A model generated the notes under the pieces. The model was not told where the DNA came from. It was given only the letters and a program-made list of their open reading frames with translations, and did no database searches. Below, piece after piece: positions 9,448-20,054 of a stretch of DNA of 22,025 nucleotides (its first letter is position 1; the number at the start of each line of letters is the position of its first letter). This stretch comes from Silene noctiflora (Eukaryota > Streptophyta > Magnoliopsida > Caryophyllales > Caryophyllaceae), in contig VHZZ01000203.1 in the NCBI GenBank assembly GCA_009801015.1, positions 102,028 to 124,052 of the forward strand. Reading direction: 5' to 3'. The position numbers and the translations under genes were made by a program.

Positions 9448-9790
9448 TTGTGGTTTAAAGTTTAAAACCAATTTTAATTTATTTTCATGAAAAAATCATA
9501 ATTATGAATTTAATTAAATGATTAGAGTTTAATTATAAGAATATATTCATTGAAAATATAATAATGTAATGAAATAAAGTTTTACTTATTGCCTTATTTA
9601 ACTGGATGCCTTTTGGAGGGAAAACTAAGAAAAATTTTATTCTCTTAATAGTAAGCAGGATTATTAGCTACGTCACATAATGTAGAGAATGCTGAATTAA
9701 GAATTGGAGCATGCGAGAAGTTACCTGTTTATACGGAAACTTCGCACATTTGTTCATCATCTTCTAGTTGGATTACAATATTACCTAAGT

Positions 9791-9886
9791 GCTTTAATGA
9801 CTCCTGTAAATTGCAAAGTAGGATAGGGTTAGATGTACGGAGCCTTATCCTTGTATTAGCAATACAAAGAGGTTGATTCCAAATAA
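9791..9886 (-). repeat. SINE-like fragment, copy 1
   Basis: This segment and 10481-10574 are about 75% identical by eye over 95 bases. Shared words are TTAATGACTCCTG, AAATTG, CCTTA, CACAAAGAGG/TACAAAGAGG and TTCC. On the minus strand the block contains AAGGCTCCGTACAT, like the GGTAAGGCTGCGTACAT block I recall from tRNA-derived plant SINEs of TS/Au type. No A/B box promoter or tail is clear, so this would be a partial copy. Confidence 0.4.
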
Positions 9887-10480
9887 CTCAAGATGAAAAT
9901 TGTGTCGAGAGCCGCATTGAATAATCGTTATTTCACAAAAGAAAGAAGCGCAATCACTTTAGTAAACTATTTTGATTTATTCTATCATAATGCAAAACTA
10001 AAGAGTAATGTGTCTTTGACTCTATTAAAAATATGGAAATTCTGGTGGAATTACAATTAAACTAAAATAGTTATATGGGTCCATAGCATAGTGATTCACT
10101 AGTAGATATATTAACTAGACTCGTTAAATTAGGAGAGACAACAATTTCAATCCCATCTACATCAAAACCGACCTAAGAGCTTTCTTTAGAAGAAAATGAT
10201 TCATACCATCACATGAAAAGAGAGTAGACATTTTTTTATTGACCATCAACATTAAAAATTATCTTGCCTTGAAAAACAACCATAGTGGAAAATGCCTGAT
10301 TATGACTTTCTAATTCACTGTTTATGAGCTAAGTCTGCTAACTTGTAAAACCACTACTAGCGCACTAGAAGTGTAATCAAATGTAAACCTCTATCGTAGA
10401 AATGGGTTGAGGTAGCACTAATATGAATGGAGGTAAGCAAATAGAATTGTAGTACTCCACTCCTACAACAATACGCCATT

Positions 10481-10574
10481 GCCTTAATGACTCCTGCAAA
10501 TTGAAAGGTAAGAAGGTCGAATATACGCAACCTTACCTTCGTGTTAGAAACACAAAGAGGCTGTTTCCGAATAG
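10481..10574 (-). repeat. SINE-like fragment, copy 2
   Basis: Same orientation as copy 1, about 690 bp away. The minus strand gives GGAAACAGCCTCTTTGTG then GGTAAGGTTGCGTATAT, a fuller match to the remembered SINE block. A small internal hairpin (GTGTTAGAAACAC) corresponds to GTATTAGCAATAC in copy 1, with one compensated base pair. Confidence 0.4.
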
Positions 10575-12640
10575 TATTTCACCACTATATGTGAAAAAAA
10601 TCAAGTTAAACATCCCAAAAACAACATATAGAATGCTTTCGAACGTTAAGAAGAAAAATTCAGCCTAGTCTTGTCACTTGTGTATCATTTTTTGCAAGAA
10701 TTTGAGTTAAACATTCACAGAAGGATGTCGACCTGATAACGGTGAATAATTTTCAGAGCATAGTTTAACTATGATTAGTAACCACGCCAATGAAGAAAAC
10801 CACATACACACCAAATGGAACATGATTCAATTCAAAGACATGTTTTGATGATACTCCGAGTAATCACACAATAAGGCACCGGAAAGATTTCTGCCAACCA
10901 CCGAAGTAGACAAATGACACCAATTTTCTACATTGCATCTTTTTCCTAATGATGTAGCAAATTAAAAATAATACTTCGTATTATATCGTCTATACTTGAA
11001 CTATAGGACACCGGAAATCGATGATACAAGAATCAACTAAAAAATTTACATGTCACACTTTTAATTATGTCACTTACTTTCATGAGAAGACACCGTAAAT
11101 AGACCATGGATTATTATTCTATCACACAAATTACAAAATAAGGTCGTCAACTCGTCATACAATTTGAGATGGTCTTTTTATTGATTGAGGACTTATTTAT
11201 TACTAACAATACCTTCTACTTGTATGTCTATTGCTAGGTCAGTATGAAATAAGTGGATGACTTGTATCTGAAAGTCAATTTAATGTAATAATATAGTTTA
11301 AATTAGAGAAAATAGGTAGTTAACTTCATAAATAATACTCCAAAAGCCAAAAGTCACTTTGAAATTTCATATAATTTCGAGTATTTATTTTATGTACTTG
11401 AATATTTCTATTGTTGTTGACTCAGAATTTCTCGTCTCATTCCAAACAGAAAATGATGATCACTAAACATATATTTAAACCGTTTTATTTGACATACCAC
11501 ATATTTAAGTTATATCACTAGTCGTCGACACTTAATGAACATATTTCATCTCTGATTTAGCAAGGGTAAAGTTTAGATTTAATATATATGTGCGGATGTG
11601 CCAAGGTGAAGATATTACAAACACAAACTGCCCCACAAAATAAATTTTAACTATTTTTTGGTGTAAAGGGAGCCACAAGAGCAATATGGTGCTAACATGA
11701 TTATATACCAAAGTCATGCGTACCGGTACCACCCTTCATGACTTTACCCCTAAACTAGCTAAACTAGTTAACATATGCATAATTTAAACCGGTGAAAAGT
11801 CCAACTAACAGCCTTACGGCTTTGAGATGAACATCGAACAACTGGACAAAGCTCTAACTAATCTCAATTAAGAAATGTGACAACTACATTAACAAATTAA
11901 TCCAAGATTCTGTACTAATTGTTAACTTCAACTATTAAGCATTTTTCTCACCTCTAGCTGGCTGAGGAACAAGTAAACATGTAAGTTAGTTACAACTTGT
12001 TTATTTGTTATGCATTCATTTATGGATGATATATGGATAAACACTGCTACATGTTAACCACTAATCCGTACATGAATGTTTGTTTACTAGTGTACCAACT
12101 TCTGATTTGTTTGAACTTTGAAATATTATTAGCAGGCCATTCAATTAATTAATTCTTTTTTAATACATTAGCAAAACAATCAAGAATTAAAACTATCATC
12201 AAATCTTGCATTAGATGATTATTTGCATCACTTAATCTAATCCATTTACCAATTACCATAGAATAGTAATGGCTTGTTTCTAATTTTCTATGCATACCCG
12301 TTCTATATATTAATCATCATTTCATAGTGTTCCATTTTCTCTAACATGTATTCTAAGGTATACGATATAGTAAACAAAAAGATACGTTTGGCATTAAATA
12401 ACACAATGTAAAAACCATTTTGTAAATAGAATCACAAGATTTCAAGTCAGAGAAAAATAAATTAAAATTAATAAAAAAAGAGGGATTGTACCTTTTTTTC
12501 CTTTATTCCTTTAGGAATGTTCAAGCTTTGCTGGATAACATGTTTTGCTGACTTGTCGTATTAGAATGTGTCCCAAGTCCACTGTTGAATCCGCAATTAT
12601 TCATGGCGCGTGCATTAATGTTCTGGGTTAACATTCCAAA
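10575..12640. other. Intergenic, no recognised element
   Basis: About 2 kb of AT-rich DNA. The only open frame over 60 codons (minus strand, 11532-11732) shows no family resemblance. No confident transposon ends, RNA genes or tandem repeats seen. Confidence 0.5.
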
Positions 12641-13840
12641 GAACAAACATATGGTCAACGAACAGTAGCTATCATTGGCAATAAAAAATTACTCAACATC
12701 CTCTGTTTTAGTTGACCATAGGAGGGGCATGTTTTCCCGACTTCCATGGAAATGCAATGAGCTTGCATGATAAGCTCTAGCATTATCCAATCAAATAAGA
12801 AACAAGAATTTCAGCAATGATAATACAAGTAATTGCAACTATTTATATACAAGTAGCGTAAATTCTCGGACAGGATTTTTGTACGGTATACAATGATTAT
12901 ATAGCTTATGTCGCTTAATTGTTCTTATCAACAAATGAGGTGCACAAGTTACTATGAGAGGATGCAAACCATGCGATGGTTTCATAAAAGACTTGTGATA
13001 AAAGTAGATACAATGATTTTATATTATCCAACAACCATTTAGAATAATAATGATTTAAATAGATTGACTAAATAATACGGAGTAATTTTTAAGTAACAGT
13101 TTAATTATTTGACTTAATATTAATAATAATCCAAATTTGAAATTATCAACCCAATATTAGAATAAACAGTTATACACCCTAATGGGGAATACGGCGACAA
13201 GCATATATCGAGAAGTGGTTCAAACTTTTAGTTAAAATATGGGTAAATAGTTCATGGACACTAAATTCAAACCATCATAAAACAATCTGGCTTAGAATTA
13301 TATTGCCGAGTCAAAATCAATTATCATATATTTCTGAGGGCTTAGCCTATGTGCACCTGGTAAGAAGGTCAACTATGAGTTCCCTCGTTACCTACAAAAA
13401 ATCCAATATACCTAGACTCGGTAATACTTTTGACAAAGCTAATGTTTTGATCAACAAAACAATTACTCCCAACAATATACCAAACCCAATTAAAACCAAC
13501 TCGACCCAAAATAGGCAAAACAAAATGTAATCTCATTGACCTATAGCCTCTGTCTTTTTTTAATTTGTGAAGAAACTGTCTTCTGAAGCAAATTGCAATA
13601 GAAAATAACTTGCCAACACAGAAATCATCATGATGATAATCGTACACTAGTAGTAGTAGTAATATTTTTATAATCACACACCATTGTAGGTGGTAATATT
13701 CCAAATTTGCAGTATTTTCTAAAATATAAACTCTACACCACGCGCTTCTAAGAGGAGCGTGACCAGAAAGAATCCCAATTGTCACCAATTATCACTTAAT
13801 TTTACAGCGACAGTGGTCCCAATACCACTTCTTAACGAAC
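12641..13840. other. Distal upstream region of the GT92 gene
   Basis: No gene. It contains TATGGTCAAC (12650-12659) and its exact reverse complement GTTGACCATA (12711-12720), both including the W-box core TTGAC, and a (TAG)4 run near 13638. A 139-codon minus-strand open frame at 13369-13788 looks random. Whether any of this regulates the downstream gene is unknown. Confidence 0.4.
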
Positions 13841-13848
13841 AATCAAAG

Positions 13849-14145
13849 TATAAATGAGCCCCACATACAATCTTTTTAGGAATCCCCACAACCAGGCTGA
13901 CTATTCTGCAGCCTCTCTCTCTCTAAAACTCCCTCGCATTGTCCGACGAAGCATAAAAATAAACACAAGTTCTTGTTTAAGACGGAAGTATCCGTCCTAA
14001 ACTATAAACAAAGCAAAATTTACGAGTCTATCTATCTAAACCCTGCCACCTTCCTTCCATTCACAACTACTTTTTTTCTTAATTCTCATTAAACTCCAAA
14101 AATTAACCCAGGTACATTTTATTCTTCTTCTCCAAGAGCATTTCA
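13849..14145 (+). promoter_or_regulatory. Core promoter and leader of the GT92 gene
   Basis: TATAAAT at 13849-13855 is a good TATA box; transcription would start around 13880-13890. A CT microsatellite follows (13913-13924). The inferred leader of about 260 nt has no ATG before 14146, so translation should start at the first AUG. It contains the stem GTTTAAGACGGA (13975-13986), loop AGTA, TCCGTCCTAAAC (13991-14002), 12 bp with one mismatch. Confidence 0.55.
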
Positions 14146-15954
14146 ATGGATGCACGAAAACGAAAACGGATATTTAAGTCTCCTTTCCCTGTAAACCAGT
14201 TTTTTTCTACTAAATATTTACAACTATGTTTCTGTTTATTTGCTCTTTACATCTTCTTATACCGAGGGATTAGTTGCGGATCATTTCGGCCGGCTCCGTT
14301 GGTTCCAAAACTAGCAGTTTTTTCTTCCTCTGTCAGTAATTCAGTACAGGAACTGACAACCCACCACATAACTAATAGAGTGATTCTTAACGGTGGAGGT
14401 AGCGGTCATGAAAAGAAGCCAGTGGAATTGAGGGTTGAGAACAGGGTGGTGTTCCCTGATCATGTTTTGGTGATTCTATCAACCAGACAGCAGGGCCCAC
14501 CTCTTAGACATAGGATTGACTGTGTCTATAACAATCGGTTAGATGGTCGTTCAATGGGGGAGGAAAGTGTTACTCATCCCATGTTGTCAGCAGACAAATA
14601 TGGTGATGACAGGTGGATAATTCAGTGCCCATCACCGCCAGCAAACTACTCGGCGGTGGTGGGTTTGCGAGGGCACCGAGAAGACGCTATAGGGTTCGAG
14701 TGGATGGCAGGGATGAGAGACAGCAACATGACAGCTCAATTATGGAATATGTTAGCCTATGAGGCCGTCGTTGAAGGGGAAGACACAGCAGTCGTTTTTG
14801 TCAAGGGGTTGCGTCTCAAGTCCGATAGAGAATCAAACGCGAGTTATTTTAACTGTCATTTCAGAAATTGGAGTTCACCGGATAAAGATGTTGAACTTAC
14901 CACAATGGCAATCACAGCTGCACAAGAGGTAATCCGGTGCCCTTTGCCACCACCTGTTACACAAAAATTGAGGAATAATGAGGATGTTCAAATCACTGTT
15001 GAGAGAACTAGATTGCATCAAGTAATACCATCAATAGCGAGATTAAGTAAAACAAATTTAAAAGAAAATAGCAATAATAAATACAAGTATGAGCTATGCG
15101 CTTGTAGTATGGTGTGGAACCAAGCTGGATTTATTAAGGAATGGATAGCCTACCATGCTTGGCTAGGGGTTCAGAGATGGTTTATTTATGATAATAACAG
15201 CGATGATGGACTGAAGGAGGTGATCGATGAGCTTGACTCGAAAAATTACAATGTTACTAGGCATGTTTGGCCATGGGTTAAGTCTCAGGAGGCTGGATTC
15301 TCACATTGCGTGTTGAGGGCAAGGGATGAGTGTAGATGGGTTGGATTCTTTGACGTGGATGAATTCTATTACATTCATCAACCCAAGAACAGGATGATTG
15401 GAGGCCCAAGGCCAGGCACAGGCGCCCTCCGAGCAATTGTGGATAATGTCACGTCAACTTCACCATCAGTGGGCGAGATCAGAACAGATTGTCATAGCTT
15501 TGGGCCGTCAGGATTGAAGAAAAGTCCCGAAGAGGGAGTGACACTGGGGTACACTTGCCGAATGCAGAATTCCGAGAGGCATAAATCGATTGTACGCCCA
15601 GAAGCCGTTGACGACACGCTTTTAAATCAGGTTCATCATTTCATGCTGAAAAAGGAGTTCAGAAGGAAGACCTTGCCGAAGGGAAAAGCCGTAATAAACC
15701 ACTACAAGTATCAAGTTTGGGATATTTTTAAAGCTAAATTCTACAGAAGAGTATCTACATATGTTGTTGACTGGCAAGAGAATCAGAATCAAAAATCAAA
15801 AGACAGAGCACCTGGATTGGGTACAGAAGCTATAGAACCATCAGATTGGCATAAACGTTTCTGTGAGGTTTGGGATACCAAGTTAAGGGACTTCATTCTT
15901 GTAAACTTGGGGGACCCGGATACAGGATTGGTTCCATGGGGATCGGTTCTATGA
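14146..15954 (+). CDS. Family 92 glycosyltransferase (GT92/DUF23), type II membrane protein
   Basis: 602 aa, single exon. A basic N-terminus (RKRKR at 4-8) precedes one hydrophobic anchor at about 19-39, then a lumenal stem to about 310. The catalytic GT92 domain spans about 315-575: it opens with ELCACSMVWNQAGFIKEWIA, has FIYDNNSDDG and carries the metal-binding D-x-D as DVDEF with Asp403 and Asp405. NHYKYQVWDIFKAKF lies near the end. Six N-glycosylation sequons (NYS, NMT, NAS, NWS and two NVT) fit a Golgi lumenal protein. GT92 includes the GALS pectic beta-1,4-galactan synthases, but this longer form resembles the uncharacterised RCOM_0530710-like clade (Arabidopsis At1g27200). Donor and acceptor sugars are therefore unknown. 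The start is supported by CAATGG context, the absence of upstream ATGs and the anchor directly after it. Length suits the family and no key residue appears lost. Confidence 0.93.
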   Translation: MDARKRKRIFKSPFPVNQFFSTKYLQLCFCLFALYIFLYRGISCGSFRPAPLVPKLAVFSSSVSNSVQELTTHHITNRVILNGGGSGHEKKPVELRVENRVVFPDHVLVILSTRQQGPPLRHRIDCVYNNRLDGRSMGEESVTHPMLSADKYGDDRWIIQCPSPPANYSAVVGLRGHREDAIGFEWMAGMRDSNMTAQLWNMLAYEAVVEGEDTAVVFVKGLRLKSDRESNASYFNCHFRNWSSPDKDVELTTMAITAAQEVIRCPLPPPVTQKLRNNEDVQITVERTRLHQVIPSIARLSKTNLKENSNNKYKYELCACSMVWNQAGFIKEWIAYHAWLGVQRWFIYDNNSDDGLKEVIDELDSKNYNVTRHVWPWVKSQEAGFSHCVLRARDECRWVGFFDVDEFYYIHQPKNRMIGGPRPGTGALRAIVDNVTSTSPSVGEIRTDCHSFGPSGLKKSPEEGVTLGYTCRMQNSERHKSIVRPEAVDDTLLNQVHHFMLKKEFRRKTLPKGKAVINHYKYQVWDIFKAKFYRRVSTYVVDWQENQNQKSKDRAPGLGTEAIEPSDWHKRFCEVWDTKLRDFILVNLGDPDTGLVPWGSVL

Positions 15955-16080
15955 TCGAGATCAAGAAGCATCTCATCTACACTTGTAAACAGACACTAAT
16001 TCTTATAATTTTTTCCATTTATAGCTGATTTATTGGTTTTAACTTATCCTGTAAGCTTTTGTAGAGATTATTAGCACAAA
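15955..16080 (+). other. 3' UTR of GT92 gene
   Basis: T-rich sequence after TGA (15952-15954) with TTATAATTTTTTCC and TTTGTAGAG blocks that would suit plant poly(A) signals. The end is not fixed. Confidence 0.35.
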
Positions 16081-17800
16081 AAAGGAAATTAAAAAAACTC
16101 AGGTTTCTGCCCCTTCTATTCATGATACAAAATCAAAAAATTATTAGAAGATTTATCGCTTTATCCCCCTTCTACTTTTCGGAAAAATTTTTAGAAGATT
16201 TCATTGTAAGAAAGTAAAGGCAGTGGGAGGTCGATTGGCTTTGGTTGACATACTTTTTACGGGTCAATTTAAATTATTTGGTATATATCAGTGTACAGCT
16301 TTTTGAGGTATGATTTTAAAGACATTGCCACCATAATGAATTTCCAATAACATTGTTCCAGAATGAGATACAACTCTGATCTTTCAAACTTTTTGAACAA
16401 TGGCTCATGATTATGGGAGAACAAATACTACTACGAATCTCTTATAAATTCAGAGGTCGTTGACCCTGCTAGCTACAGTTAAGGTAGCTGTGAAGGGAGA
16501 TAAATATCTCAAAGAAAATGCGTCCTATGTAAAGTGTAAACTATCAGCAGCCAAGCGAAAGTTACCTTGGCTCTCTCTAATGTTCTGCAATTGTCATTTG
16601 TACAAGCATAAAATCATCAGCAACTTCAATTGTAGAACTCATATTTTGTGTCATCAACCGAAGTCCATGGCGCTGACTTTGTCAATGTGGCATCCAACTA
16701 GTTACCAATTAATGATTTTCAAGCCTGCAAGCAGTACGAAGGAGCCATGACTTGAAACATCATATGACAATTAGAATAATTGCTGGAACATGGATAAATA
16801 TTCATAATCAAAGTCAATGGTTTCAGGCAGGAGTTGACAAAGTAATAATTAAAACTACAATACAAATACTCCGTACTTATATGCATGTGATGGAGTTGAG
16901 AATTTGCAGTCCCCTTATGGATCTTTCATCATCTAACTCAATGGTATTCGTCAATATCATTGTTTATCATTACAAAGACACTCCTCTAGAAGAGGTGAAA
17001 AGAGATCAGACTGTCAGAGACCTCGGAAATACACAGCCTTCTGATAGAAATTCGACAGAAAAATCGTGCCACTTTGAAGACACTGGGAGAAGGGAGTCTT
17101 GCGCCCATGTATCATATCATCGACAAAAACGAGTCTCCGTCTAGCGCTATTGCAGTCCTAATTCCTATGAGTTGATGTTGTTAACCTCTATTCATTCTAA
17201 CATAGTCGCTAAGGCAGTTCCGAAATGCCAATGTTGATATATAATACACGCTCGAGACAGCTTTAATGGAAAAGATGTCAAAACCAGATGAAAATTTTCA
17301 AGCAGCGTCTTAGGGATGTTTCATTGATGTAGTAATGGTAATTGTTCAAATAAACATAAAGAAGTGCATCACTAAAGTCTTAAATCTTGGACTTCTTTGG
17401 TGGGGTGGGAACACTAAATGGCTCATATACGCACCCATGTGACAGAAAAATAATAATTTGGTGTCTGTTAATGAATGGCAACAGCCTCAACTCATAAGGA
17501 CACTGCCACTCGAGATGGTCCTAAAAGACGGAATCTGAAGGCTATAATACATGGTAGGGACAGCTTGACTGGAAATCATGTCGGAATTGAATGATAACTG
17601 TTAGGAATCATCCTAGGGGTTCACCTTGGTCACTAGGTGTAGGGAGAACTATTGATGCATACTAAGCAATAAAGTGGTGCATGGAGCCTTTTTTGGCTTC
17701 TCATGTGGTGTCACAACTGTGCGCTGAAACACCCCTAAAGGGATGAAAGGGACAATCATGCGGCAAAAAAAGTAGTTCTTGGGTGAATCAAACATCAATT
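16081..17800. other. Region between converging transcripts, no confident exon
   Basis: Plus-strand open frames at 16460-16750 and 16752-17144 have ordinary composition but no family resemblance, no splice support and adjoining stops. On the minus strand I could not find a conserved exon continuing the locus at 17903-19689. It may hold that gene's 3' exons or UTR, a non-coding transcript, or nothing. Confidence 0.4.
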
Positions 17801-17801
17801 C

Positions 17802-19415
17802 TTTGATCTTCAAAGGTGTATAATAATGATACACTCTCAAAGAATGCTCTTAGTTACAACACCCTTACCATAAGAAACTTGTTAGTCCTAACTCCTACAT
17901 ACCTGAGACACATACAGCAATTCATCGATGGTGTAATCAGTTCCTTTAACTAAAGAAAGTCTGATATCTGACACTAGTTAACATATTTGATGTCATTTTC
18001 CTGACTCGGCCCTGACAAGGAAAAATCAACTCAGCTGAAAGACTGAAAAAATTGTCATGATAAATTACAACTAATGCCATACGCAGTTAAGTCAGGATCA
18101 AGTACAGGAATAACAAATCAACCTAATCAAATGTTAACTTTTACAAATATTTAGTGACCTTTGATTAGCCACTGGCAATAAATATCAGATACTTTTGCCG
18201 AGTATCTTTGGCATCCCCCTGGCCCCTCCTCCGTTTTCCTACCACGTCACTCTATCTGAAGTCTGAACAGAGTATAAGTGCCCTTTGTACCTAAATTTTT
18301 CTTGCAAGTATCTCCCTTATCTGGTTCCACTCCCTCGTTTAAAAGTGGATTATAGTATCCTATTCTAGTATTCTACCAGAATCTCCAACACAGATCATAT
18401 ATTGCCCACAAAAAACTATCATCGGACGACTGCTGCGCATATTGTAATCAACAGACTAGAGACGTCACCACACATGCAACAGCATCTTTATCAAGTATAA
18501 CCACTCAAACAAGCAGCGAAAGTGGCCATAGATTTACCATCATATCAGTCCTAACTATAAAACTTAATCATATTCGAATGTCTCATACGCTTTACCATAC
18601 ATAACTCCAGACAAATAAAACTACATCCCCAAGCATCGCAACATGTACCTCTTTGACCGTCATGTAGGTCTATAGTAGTCTAAACCCTGGTCTATACTCT
18701 ACAACCACGACATAACTCTCAACAAATGCACTTACTTACAAGTTACATCATCCTCACTAGATTGAAAGATTTGAAACTGTGGTTCTAACACGATCATAAC
18801 GTCAGCAATGCTCACAGACTCACAGGTAATTTTGCCGACTAGCCCTAACCAGAAAACTCAACTAAGCTTAAACAACTGTACATTACTAATTCATACCAAC
18901 GCCAAACATAGTTCAGCAATACATTAACTTATCATAACTATTCATAATGGCATTTAACACGAACAATCTATGAACATGATAAAATTCCAAGGTTAATCAG
19001 TCCTTGAGTTAATCACATCCCAATGTTTCATAAGCTTATCCTATTCAACAAAAGTTACAAGTAACAATACCGTCACCATTTCGTGGAAAATTATTCAAAG
19101 AATGCGCCTCTTTGGCCTTCATAGGGTTAACTATAACCACGACAACTATCGAGGAATGCATTTAGTTACAAGTTACAACAATTTTACGAATTCTCAAAAT
19201 AGCACACTATGTCTAATACTCTAATCCACGAGAAGATCAAGTTATATCAGTAAAAACATCCGTTATCAGACGCCAGCTACGATTATTGAGGTAATTTCCG
19301 TGATTCAACCAATCAACCCTAACTCGAAAACTCGACTCAGCAAAAATAAATGTACATAACCAATTCATACGAACTCCATACACCTTTCAGCAATCCATTA
19401 GCGTATCATAACATT
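17802..19415. repeat. Diverged repeat units of about 430-475 bp (three copies)
   Basis: Unit A is about 18990-19415, unit B about 18545-18945, and a weaker unit C about 17802-18105. Shared ordered landmarks on the plus strand are TTTGRCC/TTTGATCTTC, then ATGC..TTA..TTACAAGTTACA, then (A/G)CCCTRAC..GAAAACTC.ACT.AGC, then ATTCATAC, then CAGCAATMCATTA..ATCATAAC. The first-to-third landmark distance is 205, 190 and 207 bp in A, B and C. A and B are offset by 430-474 bp. C is displaced further, with about 400 bp of other sequence between. Confidence 0.6.
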
Positions 19416-19689
19416 AATTGTCACCGCAAAAATCTACGAGTATGATCAACTTACAGAATTATAAATCAATTCAACAAGATGTTCGCATTCATGTAACAAA
19501 ATCACTTCTAATTAATCTAATTTCATCAGAATTAACTTCAACTTGACACAACAATGTTCAATTATAAATTAATGCAGCAACAAAATCAACATGAAAATAC
19601 CTAAAACATTATCAAATCAAATTCAACAACGCAATCACAGCAAAATAATCAATCAAACTAACATCAAAATTCGCACCTTCCGACTCCAT
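17903..19689 (-). CDS. Candidate 5' coding exons of an unidentified gene (partial)
   Basis: Minus strand join(19689..19677, 17949..17903). The start exon gives MESE and stops in phase 1 at GGAAG|GTGCGA. A candidate 47-nt exon with acceptor CTTTCTTTAG| and donor TCTCAG|GTATGT starts with two bases and restores the frame as VKGTDYTIDELLYVSQ. YTIDELL fits the eIF4E-binding consensus Y-x4-L-hydrophobic. The intron between is 1.7 kb. I recognise no family and cannot place exon 4: the next frame (IKELMFDSPKNYFF.. at 17649-17840) is weak. For: promoter motifs, leader intron, phase match and strong splice sites. Against: the 47-nt exon lies inside a copy of a diverged repeat and may be chance. A decayed gene or a non-coding RNA are alternatives. 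Confidence 0.35.
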
Positions 19690-20054
19690 GCGACGTCGTT
19701 TTAGTGACCCGATTATCTTTGTCCACGGTATTTATTTTCCCCCTGAAATTAAGGTCCAAATTTTAAAAAATAAAAATAAAAATCAATGTAATATTTCCTC
19801 GTTTTCAATCATTTTTTTACTCCTTTTTTTTTTATTATTCTGTGTGACGATATTTTAATCAAAGTTGAACGAATGATTTGAAACGACTGAAATAATATGA
19901 ATAGGGTAACTCGATCATCTTGAATAAGAGAGATGCGAGAAAAAGAATACCTGGGAAGGGAAATACAATGAGGTGAAAAGTTCCCGCCTCCAACGTTCGA
20001 TTCTTTCATCCCAGAGCTTTTAGTAAGTGAGATTTGGGCTTAGATTGTTGGGCC
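19677..20054 (-). promoter_or_regulatory. Promoter, leader exon and leader intron of the minus-strand gene
   Basis: Reading on the minus strand, two site II motifs, GGCCCA (20054-20049) and AGCCCA (20040-20035), lie about 14 bp apart. Such motifs are typical of plant growth and housekeeping promoters bound by TCP factors. Next comes GGCGGGAAC (19990-19980 region), one base off the E2F consensus. A non-coding exon ends TTCCCAG|GTATTC at 19951/19950. The 206-bp leader intron (19743-19950) ends in TTTCAG, and exon 2 (19677-19742) carries the ATG at 19689-19687. Confidence 0.5.

Noticed and set aside
13369..13788. 139-codon minus-strand frame upstream of GT92
   Set aside because: The product has no recognisable domain, and the region is AT-rich with a microsatellite and other random features.
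16460..17144. Two consecutive plus-strand frames (96 and 130 codons)
   Set aside because: Ordinary composition but no family resemblance. They are separated by a stop, lack a visible promoter and lie where converging transcripts may end. Not excluded as a non-coding transcript.
17649..17840. Minus-strand 63-codon frame as exon 4 of the unidentified gene
   Set aside because: A phase-0 acceptor exists (CTAAGAG|CATTCT or TTGAAG|ATCAAA) but its pyrimidine tract is poor. The start of the frame lies in repeat unit C, and the peptide resembles nothing I know.
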